The notes under the pieces: model-generated
Seen by the model: the letters and a program-made list of their open reading frames with translations, nothing else
Database searches by the model: none
Told to the model about the DNA's origin: nothing
Shown: positions 26,889 through 34,896 of the stretch, piece by piece
Layout of the letters: each line of letters begins with the position of its first letter
Position numbering within the stretch: position 1 is the stretch's first letter
Made by a program: the position numbers and the translations under genes
From: JAUNSR01 sp036655355
GTDB lineage: Bacteria; Bacteroidota; Bacteroidia; Bacteroidales; JAUNSR01
DNA length: 64,000 nucleotides
Direction: 5' to 3'
Assembly (NCBI GenBank): GCA_036655355.1
Contig: JAVVQG010000010.1
Coordinates: 62,001 to 126,000, forward strand

Positions 26889-28253
26889 ATGAAACGATAT
26901 AAATCAAAGATTTGGCTTTATCTTTTGCCTATAACTCTCTTTATGGGATCGTGTGCCAAAGAAGGGCTTGATTTTGACAAAATGTTAGGAATCGACGGAG
27001 ATGCTAAATTCCAGCCAATCAGTGAAATTGAAGCTAAAGGGGGATTTGGAAATGTGGAACTTAAATGGCAATTGCCAGAGGTCGGTTCTTCTTTATTCTA
27101 TATTAAGTTAGAGTACAATCTGAATGGATTGCAATCTCAGATTCTGAGTCCATATACTGATTCTTTGTTTATTGAGAATTTGGAAGAAGGTAATTATAAA
27201 TTTATCCTTACTTCTTTTGGCCCCGAAGGTGAATATAAAGGCGATACGATTGAGACTAAAATTACGGACTGGAAACTAGAACCACCGGCAAAAATTGAAT
27301 CAACACGTGTTCGTGCCATTAAAAACAAAGTACAGTTTAGCTGGCAACATCCCTCCCATAGAACTTATGAAGGAACTGTGGTTAAGCTATTTCGAGAAGA
27401 TGGTGAATTTATTTTTGTTGATTCGCTTATAACGATAAAGAATCAGGAGCCAGTCGTTATATTCGAAGATCAGAAATATGAGACTAACTATAAACTGAAA
27501 TTTTATTCTTTTAGTGAGAAAGGTGTTTGTTCAGAGGTAGATTCTGTGAATTTGCAGATTGGTGAAGAAGCTCCTGAAATTCCACTTCTAACCCATGATA
27601 AGAGTCGAATTGATTTTGCCTATAACGCTGAGTTCAGATGGTTCCCAACGGAGGGTATGGATAGTTTAAGGATAGAGTTTACAGGATTGGGTGATAAACG
27701 ATATACTTATCAATATCATCAGGAAGAGTATGCTTATATCACAGGATTGCCAGGAGGAACTGTTAATCTTGAGATCTCGGTAAAAGGTAAAAAAAGTTGG
27801 TCTTTACCTGAAACCATGTCTGTAACTACAAAGCACCCAAAGGATACTTATATTTTTAGAGAAGGTAATTTCCCTGCAGGAGGATCAGGAAATAAACTTG
27901 AGGATAATTTTGCAACTGCAGTAGGTAATAATACCGGAGTGGGTAAGAATTATAAATATCCATTCGAGAATTTGCTGAAGATGACAGAGTTTCATATGCA
28001 ATGGAAGCCTATTTGGATAGATGAGTTAGAACTCTTTATAAACTTAGAGAAGATAACTGTTGGAGGTTCAGGTATGCAGACCCCTGGCTTTACGGGTGGA
28101 CATCCTGATTTACAGCAGTTCATAGATGTAGTAGCGCGTTTACCAAAATTGACTACCCTAACAGTCTATAAAGGGTATATCCTATTCGATCAATTGAAAA
28201 CAGAGTTTACAGATACTGCAAAATATCCGAATCTACAGTTCATTGAAAAATAA
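26889..28253 (+). CDS. Beta-sandwich lipoprotein with FN3-like domains, family not recognised
   Basis: The 454-residue lipoprotein starts MKRYKSKIWLYLLPITLFMG followed by SCAKEG (lipobox Cys22). Repeated beta-strand patterns such as GNVELKWQLPEVGSSLFYIK, KVQFSWQHPSHRTYEGTVVK and YNAEFRWFPTEGMDSLRIEF look like three fibronectin type III-like domains. The last ~120 residues (WIDELELFINLEKITVGGSG, LPKLTTLTVYKGYILF) have a leucine-rich, possibly LRR-like character. It resembles the SusE/SusF-position surface lipoproteins that follow SusD genes and bind the same ligand, but I do not recognise a named family. A weak hairpin, TTCCCG/CGGGAA (26835-26869), lies in the 79-bp gap before it. Confidence 0.8.
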   Translation: MKRYKSKIWLYLLPITLFMGSCAKEGLDFDKMLGIDGDAKFQPISEIEAKGGFGNVELKWQLPEVGSSLFYIKLEYNLNGLQSQILSPYTDSLFIENLEEGNYKFILTSFGPEGEYKGDTIETKITDWKLEPPAKIESTRVRAIKNKVQFSWQHPSHRTYEGTVVKLFREDGEFIFVDSLITIKNQEPVVIFEDQKYETNYKLKFYSFSEKGVCSEVDSVNLQIGEEAPEIPLLTHDKSRIDFAYNAEFRWFPTEGMDSLRIEFTGLGDKRYTYQYHQEEYAYITGLPGGTVNLEISVKGKKSWSLPETMSVTTKHPKDTYIFREGNFPAGGSGNKLEDNFATAVGNNTGVGKNYKYPFENLLKMTEFHMQWKPIWIDELELFINLEKITVGGSGMQTPGFTGGHPDLQQFIDVVARLPKLTTLTVYKGYILFDQLKTEFTDTAKYPNLQFIEK

Positions 28254-28276
28254 TTTAATTCGAAAAAACTATTTCT

Positions 28277-30091
28277 ATGTACCAGAAAACAATTATAAAT
28301 ATTGGACGCATCTATAAAACATGCTCGTCATTGATCTCTTTTTTTGGGGTCTTTTCGGTTTGTTTTTTATTGGCGATGAGTGGGTGTAAGAAGGATGAAG
28401 AGTTGGATATTGAAGTTGACCCTTCAAATCCGCTTTATGGATTCAGCGTCGATTCTACTTATTTTGAATTTCCTCTAGAGGGAGGAAGTTATGAATTGAC
28501 AATCTCTATGAAAGAGGAGTGGGAAATTACTCCTTCTCAATCTGATCATTCTGAATGGCTTTCGATTACACCATCGAAGGGGGAAGCCGGAGAAGATATC
28601 AAAGTAACATTGACTATTGGACCCAATGATTTCCGTCATCGTGGATCAAATGTTAAGATAAAGGCGGGAAATGTCTTTATGTATCTACATGTATTACAGA
28701 AAGGTGAAATTGCGGGAGCAGAGCCAATCTCTATTGAGGAAGTACGGAATCAATATTTAGAGGAAGTACCTTACGAAAGTGATCATTATATCGAAGGATA
28801 TGTAGTTATGTCTCCAATCTATAAGAATATTCCCGAAATGGAATTATATGTTATGGACGAAACCGGAGGAATCACATTATTAGTTGAGGATGCCCTTTTT
28901 ATTAATAAACGAATTCCACAAGGTTCAAAAGTGCGTGTTTTCTTAAAGGATCTTTTCTATAAAGAAGTGGATGGTCTGATGAAAATGGGATATAAAAAAA
29001 CACTTTCCACTTTTCATATCGACGTGGTGGATAAGAAACCTGAGGGAACAATTAGCCCACGTGATGTGACACTTGATCAAGTTAATGAAGGATTGTTTCA
29101 ATCTGAGTTTGTCCGTATCTCGGATATGCAATTTGAAGATACTACTGCAACATATGGTGTATCGAACCGACTTATTGATAAAGATGGTAAATTTATTCCA
29201 TTGCATACACGTAAGGGATCTCGATTTAGTAATTGTCGAGTACCTTATGGAAGAGGCGGTTTTCTAGGAGTGATCACAACAGTAGAGGGCAGTCCGGCTG
29301 TAATGGTTCGTGATACCATTGAAGCGGCACAGGCAATGACTGGAACGCGTTATATTACTTTTAGAACTTTTCCTTTAAAAGGCGATTTTGATGTGGTAAA
29401 GGATACACTTAATGTCATGGTCCGAATTCCGGAAGGTAATGATTGGGAAGTACAAATAACAGAGGAGTGCGATTGGCTTAAAGTGTTTAAAGCCGAAGAT
29501 GGAAATTCATTTAATGTAATTGTATCTGCCAATCCGGAATTGAAACGTTCAAACTCAATTTTGATTAAGAGTGGTGAGGTAAGTCGTGTTTTTCCTGTTT
29601 TTCAAAAAGGAGAGAATGATATAGTTTACATTTATACACCTTTTGAACTAACAGAAGAGAATTGTACAACGAATGCTCAGGAGCCATCTGAAGGTCCTCT
29701 TAAGAACCTGTTTGATGGTAAGAATGATACATTCTTCCATTCTTCTTGGTCAGTTTCAGTTAATGAAACGCACTACTTGCAGTTTGACTTTAAACGTCCT
29801 TTGACGATGGTTAAGTTTGAAACTGTAAACCGCCATAACAATGGTAAGAATTCTCCTCAGATAGTAGACATTCAAGTAAGTAATGATAAGGAAGGATGGA
29901 CGTCTATTAAGCAATTATCCGAGCCGGGAATGACGAATGTCGTCAGTGCGGTATATAGTAGTCCTGTGATTAACTTTAAGACTCCATATCGCTATATGCG
30001 GTATAGCGTGACGAAGACTCATGCGGGAACTAAGTTCTTTTCTTTGGCAGAGTTTAGAATATACTCAGTTAAAGTAGAAGTAAATGAATAA
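28277..30091 (+). CDS. BACON / OB-fold / F5-8 type C (discoidin) surface lipoprotein
   Basis: The 604-residue protein has a long N-terminal signal ending FSVCFLLAMSGC with an acidic KKDEE after the lipobox. A BACON-like domain (~55-140: LTISMKEEWEITPSQSDHSE, HVLQKGE) is followed by a DUF5689-like OB fold (~150-340: YVMDETGGITLLVEDALFIN) and a second BACON-like unit (~355-450: VFPVFQKGEN). A C-terminal F5/8 type C discoidin domain (~460-600) carries NLFDGKNDTFFHSSWS and VDIQVSNDKEGWTSIKQLSE. BACON and discoidin domains bind mucin-type glycans or proteins, so a ligand-binding role on the cell surface is likely. It follows the previous gene by 23 bp. Confidence 0.88.
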   Translation: MYQKTIINIGRIYKTCSSLISFFGVFSVCFLLAMSGCKKDEELDIEVDPSNPLYGFSVDSTYFEFPLEGGSYELTISMKEEWEITPSQSDHSEWLSITPSKGEAGEDIKVTLTIGPNDFRHRGSNVKIKAGNVFMYLHVLQKGEIAGAEPISIEEVRNQYLEEVPYESDHYIEGYVVMSPIYKNIPEMELYVMDETGGITLLVEDALFINKRIPQGSKVRVFLKDLFYKEVDGLMKMGYKKTLSTFHIDVVDKKPEGTISPRDVTLDQVNEGLFQSEFVRISDMQFEDTTATYGVSNRLIDKDGKFIPLHTRKGSRFSNCRVPYGRGGFLGVITTVEGSPAVMVRDTIEAAQAMTGTRYITFRTFPLKGDFDVVKDTLNVMVRIPEGNDWEVQITEECDWLKVFKAEDGNSFNVIVSANPELKRSNSILIKSGEVSRVFPVFQKGENDIVYIYTPFELTEENCTTNAQEPSEGPLKNLFDGKNDTFFHSSWSVSVNETHYLQFDFKRPLTMVKFETVNRHNNGKNSPQIVDIQVSNDKEGWTSIKQLSEPGMTNVVSAVYSSPVINFKTPYRYMRYSVTKTHAGTKFFSLAEFRIYSVKVEVNE

Positions 30092-30112
30092 ATAAATCTA
30101 GTAGTAATTATC

Positions 30113-30142
30113 CTTGGCTTTGGTTCTTGAACCAGAGCCAAG
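30113..30142 (+). terminator. Hairpin ahead of the protease gene
   Basis: CTTGGCTTTGGTTC (30113-30126) pairs with GAACCAGAGCCAAG (30129-30142), a 14-bp stem with one G-U pair and a 2-nt centre. It lies 21 bp after the discoidin lipoprotein stop and 25 bp before the protease ATG. A short T-rich stretch follows (ATTGTTTAA). It could weaken read-through into the protease gene or protect mRNA ends. Confidence 0.6.
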
Positions 30143-30167
30143 ATTGTTTAACGAGAATCTAAAACCA

Positions 30168-33100
30168 ATGATTAACACTACACAATCTCGTTTAATGAAA
30201 GTATTATTGCTCTCTTCTGCAATAATACCAACCGTAGCACTAAGGGCTCAGGAATCGGTTCCGGTAGATTATACCAAATACCCCGATTACAAAACACCTT
30301 TGATGACTGCGGAAGATTCAGTTTATGCCCATACGATTCTGAATCGATTGAAATCAAAAAGGGTAAAATCCCGAGAATCCAGACCATCTCATTGGAATAA
30401 TGCCAATACAAAGCATTTTCCTGCAGTATTTAATCAAGATGGAGGCTCTTGCGGTTCCGCATCACGTATTGGATATATGTTTACACATGAGATTAACTCG
30501 TTACGGGATGCCGATGCAGCGCAAGATGAAAACGTTTATCCAACTCATTTTACCTGGTTGTTAACGAATCAACGCTCCTCTAAGGAGAATATGGCACGCG
30601 ATAATGGAGTTCCGAACTCCATTGTGTATGGAGGTAAAACCTACTCTCGGCTGTTTGGATATCAAGAGGAGATCTATCCCGATTACGGTTGGATGCAAGG
30701 GTATGATAAATGGTACTCTGCGATGAGTAATCGTATTTCCGGAACTCGGAATACTTTAAGTTTACAAACAGAAGAGGGCCGCGAATTATTAAAGAACTGG
30801 CTTTGGAATCACTTTGGAGATGATGACTTTTCTTCGGGTGGAGTTGCCGGGATTGGAGTGGCAAGTGCTTGTACTCAAGAGTCTATTCATGGAACAGAAG
30901 CCAATAAAGCAGCCGGAGTAAGCGGCTTGAAATATATTAAAACTTGGGGGAAGCAGGTCGACCATGCTTTAACTATTGTAGGATATGATGACCGAATAGA
31001 GTTTGACTTGAATGGTAATGGAATTTACGGTGAAGAAAGTGCTGATGAACGGGGGGCTTGGATCATTGTAAACTCATGGGGAAATGGATGGGCTAATCAA
31101 GGATTTATTTATTGTCCATATAAACATGCCCGTGTGAATACGAACGAGGATGGTACTTGGGGTGGATGGTATTCCCCCGAACTATATTATGCTCGTAAAG
31201 ATTATAGACCTTTGAGAACACTGAAAATCAAGATGGATTATTCTCACAGAAGTGAGATATGCCTGAGTGCTGGTGTTTCTGAAAATTTGAATGCGGATAA
31301 GCCTGAGAAAAGTATTCTTTTTGAACATTTTCGTAATGCAGGAGATGCTGATGCTGACCCGGCTGACGCTGCTACTCCGATGTTGGGAAAATGGCTGACG
31401 GGAATGAATTATGAGCCGATGGAATTTGGATATGATCTCACTGATTTATCATCCAAATTAAATACACGCAAGCCTCTGAAATACTTCTTTATTATCGAAA
31501 CAAAAGCTTCGGCGATGGGTAGTGGTAAAGTATATAGCTGTTCATTGATGGATTATGAATTCGATTTACAGGGTATAGAAACTCCTTTCGAATTGGGCCA
31601 AGAGGGAATGGAAATAGTGAGTGCGGGTAATCGTACAATAATAACCATGGTTGTGCCGGGCGAACCCATTCATGCACCACGAAATCTCTCTTCCAAAGAG
31701 CAGAATGGTACCCAACAGTTATCCTGGAGTACACCGATTGCTACTCCTTATGAATTGAGTGGGTATAATGTTTATCAAAACGGATCATTATTGAAACGTT
31801 TAGATGCTACCCAAACTGAATATTTATTAGAGGAACCTGTATTTACAAATTATGCTATCACAGCACTTTATACAAGGGAAAGCAAAGAATATGAATCAGC
31901 AAAGAGTAATGAGATAAGCATTTCTCCGATACTTGAGAATAATCTTGTACGTACTTTTTCCGAGTCCGGATTTGTGATTCCGAATGTATTGTCAGAGCTT
32001 CGTACGGAACTAACATTTGAATTCTGGACAAAGCCTGATAATATTATCAACTGGAACTATCATATAGGACCAGGATGGGGTTCATTCTTATTTCACGCTT
32101 CCGCCGAAAATAATCTGGTAGCCGGATGGTCTACGGGAGAGGAACGCACAAATACATCTTCACAATCTTTTGTAACCGGTAAATGGCAACACGTTGCCGT
32201 AGTAGTGAAAGGATCTACCATTAAGATCTATATTAACGGGGTGGAAAAGGCGACAAAGACTTCTTCCCGTAATTCCGGATTAGGTGGTTTCGGTTCCTTT
32301 ACTATCGGTAGAAATGGCAGAGAGGGAATTGCCGGTGCGATGGAAGAATTTAGAATCTGGGATGAGGCAAGAACACCGGAACAACTTTCTGCGTATATGA
32401 ATATCCCGATTCGGATGCCCGAAGCCGAAAGTCGTTTGTTGGCTTATTATCCAATGGATGTTATTGAAATTGATGGAGAAGTGAAGCTTCGAGACGCAAA
32501 GAATGCCAACCACGCTTCTTTTCTAAATCCAAACCATTCCGAGCAAATCAATAATACATTATTGGAAGAGGGTGATTTTAAGGTTGATTTTAATACTCCG
32601 TCGGAAATAGTATATGTAGGTCAAGAGATAAAGCTTACAAATAATTCAACCCCTGGAGCTCAGCGATATAGATGGTTGTTGCCGAATGCCACCGAAAAAG
32701 AGCTTACTGTAGCAAACCCGATCGTATGTTTCACTGAAGCCGGTGAATTTGATGTGACATTGGAAGCATATGGGGCGAATGACAAAAAAAGAGAAATGAC
32801 CAAGCAAATTGTTGTTTCTCCACTAGCCCTGCCAAAGGCGATTTTCCAAATCACATCAACTCGTGTTTCTGTTGGCGAAAGGATAAGCTTCATAAATAAT
32901 AGTGAAGCAACAAATGCTTCTTATAAGTGGAGCATGCCGGGGGCGGAACAAGAAACGGCAACCACAGCAAATGCCGCAGCTTCTTATCTGAAGGAGGGTA
33001 CTTATGAGGTTACGCTTGAGGTGATAAATAAAGCAGGAAAAGATCAAATAACACATCAAATTGTGGTAGATAAACGCATGCCTGAAGCTGCTTTTGAAGT

Positions 33101-34757
33101 TCAACCTGGAATTGTTCTTAAAGATATGCCGTTTACTCTTACTGACCAATCAAAATACTCTCCAGATAAATGGGTATGGACTTTAGAGAGTGGCACGAAA
33201 ATCTTTGAAGTGAATGGTCAGACTCCGACTGTTAAAATCACATCTCCGGGTAAATACAAAGTAAAACTAGAAGCCCAGAATGAAAAGGGAACTTCAACGT
33301 TGGAATATGAAAATGCGTTGATTGTTTGTAATGCTGATGCAAAGCAAGCGCTGAATTTTGACGGGAAAGATGATCAAGTCAAATTCGTTGGACCATTTAA
33401 ATCGGCTGCTCCAACCTCCTTTACCATCGAATGGTGGATGAATGCACGGAAAAACAGCACTTACTCACATAAAATGGGTGATTCGGAATCCACTGTCCTT
33501 CTAAAAACAAACATAAATGGAGAGATGACCCTGTCAATGAGCAATAAAAGTGTTTCTTCCGGTAGCGGTTTTGTAAAAGAAAGAGAATGGGCTCATTATG
33601 CCGTTGTTTATAATAACAAAACGGTTACTTTCTATAGAAATGGGGGTGTGATTGGTGCGGCTAAAACGTTGGATGTGTTGCCTGTAGCTTGGACTGGAGG
33701 CTTTGTGTTAGGAGGTGATTTATATCCTTTAGCAGCACAGATTGATGAGTTCAGAATTTGGAGTCAACCTCGTACACTGGCACAGATCCGGGAAACTGCA
33801 AATGCTCCGTTAAAGGATATTGCAGCTGCTAAATCTGCCGGGTTATTGGTTTATTATCAATTTAATCAAAGTTCGGACGATGTGGTCGATCTTTCAGGAA
33901 ACGGTTATACGGGTATCCGTAGTAACTTCGGACCTGACGGAGATGCTTGGGGTATCGGACAAGGTGTGTTTTCGTTGGATCTTGATGATAATAAAGACAT
34001 TACGTCTACGTATCTGAAGAATGTAACCCGTCCGTTCAGATATATTCCTGGTTCTTTCATTAAAGGAACGGCTCGCTTCCAGACGTTAGAAACTGAAACC
34101 GAAATGTCTCCGTGGATAATGGAGAATTCAGTAGCTACTGCAGGAGGTACAACTTGTTTTCATGTAGATGCAAATAAGGGAAACTCGCTTACAGTTACTT
34201 CCGGATGGGATGGGTTTGCAAATTTAGTGAATCATAAACTATATCAAACCATAGATCTTGAGCCGGGAGCTTATATTTTGAAAGTAACACCGTTTAATGA
34301 ATTTAGCAGTGGCGGTTCATTTTTAGCTGTTGCAGCTGGAAAAGGTTTGCCGGATACCCCAAATTTAGAGGATGAGGTATTTGCTTCAGCACCGCTTGGG
34401 GATAAAACGGTTTCTTTCACTCTAACCGAACCAACAACAGTATCTTTAGGAATGTTGATTAATATGTCTGGAAATAACTGTATAACATTTAATTCTGTTG
34501 AGTTATATAAGAAAACTTTTGTGAACCTTGATAATATAACAGGGGTGGATTCAAATCAGATGGAAGATGAATGTGGAGGAATCAGAATTGTAACATCAAA
34601 AGATGGGCTTACAATCTATTCAGCAAAGAGTGATCGAATACAGATCTATACTATATCAGGAATGAAACTGATTGATGAAAAAATAGTAGGGGAAAAAACA
34701 TACCAGTTATCAAAAGGTTGTTATATCGTGAATAAACAGAAAGTAATAATCCATTAA
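30168..34757 (+). CDS. Secreted papain-like (C1) cysteine protease with LamG and PKD domains
   Basis: The frame is open from 30114, but ATG 30168 gives the signal peptide KVLLLSSAIIPTVALRAQ and avoids the upstream hairpin, leaving 1529 residues. The C1 peptidase core spans ~75-330: NQDGGSCGSASRIGY with nucleophile Cys95, VDHALTIVGYDD with His266 and WIIVNSWGNGW with Asn302, a complete catalytic triad. An FN3-like unit follows, then a LamG/concanavalin domain (~580-760), about three PKD-like repeats (~800-1060), a second LamG (~1065-1260) and a C-terminal tail (IYTISGMKLIDEKIVGEKTY) resembling a type IX sorting domain. It probably digests surface or extracellular protein feeding the SusCD systems upstream (inference). 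Confidence 0.9.
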   Translation: MINTTQSRLMKVLLLSSAIIPTVALRAQESVPVDYTKYPDYKTPLMTAEDSVYAHTILNRLKSKRVKSRESRPSHWNNANTKHFPAVFNQDGGSCGSASRIGYMFTHEINSLRDADAAQDENVYPTHFTWLLTNQRSSKENMARDNGVPNSIVYGGKTYSRLFGYQEEIYPDYGWMQGYDKWYSAMSNRISGTRNTLSLQTEEGRELLKNWLWNHFGDDDFSSGGVAGIGVASACTQESIHGTEANKAAGVSGLKYIKTWGKQVDHALTIVGYDDRIEFDLNGNGIYGEESADERGAWIIVNSWGNGWANQGFIYCPYKHARVNTNEDGTWGGWYSPELYYARKDYRPLRTLKIKMDYSHRSEICLSAGVSENLNADKPEKSILFEHFRNAGDADADPADAATPMLGKWLTGMNYEPMEFGYDLTDLSSKLNTRKPLKYFFIIETKASAMGSGKVYSCSLMDYEFDLQGIETPFELGQEGMEIVSAGNRTIITMVVPGEPIHAPRNLSSKEQNGTQQLSWSTPIATPYELSGYNVYQNGSLLKRLDATQTEYLLEEPVFTNYAITALYTRESKEYESAKSNEISISPILENNLVRTFSESGFVIPNVLSELRTELTFEFWTKPDNIINWNYHIGPGWGSFLFHASAENNLVAGWSTGEERTNTSSQSFVTGKWQHVAVVVKGSTIKIYINGVEKATKTSSRNSGLGGFGSFTIGRNGREGIAGAMEEFRIWDEARTPEQLSAYMNIPIRMPEAESRLLAYYPMDVIEIDGEVKLRDAKNANHASFLNPNHSEQINNTLLEEGDFKVDFNTPSEIVYVGQEIKLTNNSTPGAQRYRWLLPNATEKELTVANPIVCFTEAGEFDVTLEAYGANDKKREMTKQIVVSPLALPKAIFQITSTRVSVGERISFINNSEATNASYKWSMPGAEQETATTANAAASYLKEGTYEVTLEVINKAGKDQITHQIVVDKRMPEAAFEVQPGIVLKDMPFTLTDQSKYSPDKWVWTLESGTKIFEVNGQTPTVKITSPGKYKVKLEAQNEKGTSTLEYENALIVCNADAKQALNFDGKDDQVKFVGPFKSAAPTSFTIEWWMNARKNSTYSHKMGDSESTVLLKTNINGEMTLSMSNKSVSSGSGFVKEREWAHYAVVYNNKTVTFYRNGGVIGAAKTLDVLPVAWTGGFVLGGDLYPLAAQIDEFRIWSQPRTLAQIRETANAPLKDIAAAKSAGLLVYYQFNQSSDDVVDLSGNGYTGIRSNFGPDGDAWGIGQGVFSLDLDDNKDITSTYLKNVTRPFRYIPGSFIKGTARFQTLETETEMSPWIMENSVATAGGTTCFHVDANKGNSLTVTSGWDGFANLVNHKLYQTIDLEPGAYILKVTPFNEFSSGGSFLAVAAGKGLPDTPNLEDEVFASAPLGDKTVSFTLTEPTTVSLGMLINMSGNNCITFNSVELYKKTFVNLDNITGVDSNQMEDECGGIRIVTSKDGLTIYSAKSDRIQIYTISGMKLIDEKIVGEKTYQLSKGCYIVNKQKVIIH

Positions 34758-34781
34758 TTAAAAATGTAGCGAATTATATTT

Positions 34782-34826
34782 CCGCATTCTCAAATTCGAA
34801 AGAAAGAGAGAATGCGGATTTTTTAT
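34782..34826 (+). terminator. Terminator of the SusCD-protease locus
   Basis: Stem TCCGCATTCTC (34782-34792) / GAGAATGCGGA (34809-34819) followed by TTTTTT, 24 bp after the protease stop. Confidence 0.9.
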
Positions 34827-34896
34827 GGAAAGAATAAACTTAGAATGGTTTATCTTAAAAGGGGCTAAATGAGAAAAATGATAATTAGGTTTCCGA

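Noticed and set aside
30114..30167. TTG-started extension of the protease gene
   Set aside because: It runs through a perfect hairpin and places residues before a good signal peptide; ATG 30168 is the better start.
9786..34757. Integrative element inserted at tRNA-His covering the SusCD locus
   Set aside because: No copy of the tRNA 3' end was seen at the far side near 34.8 kb, and there is no integrase, relaxase or transposase gene in the window. AT-richness alone is not enough.
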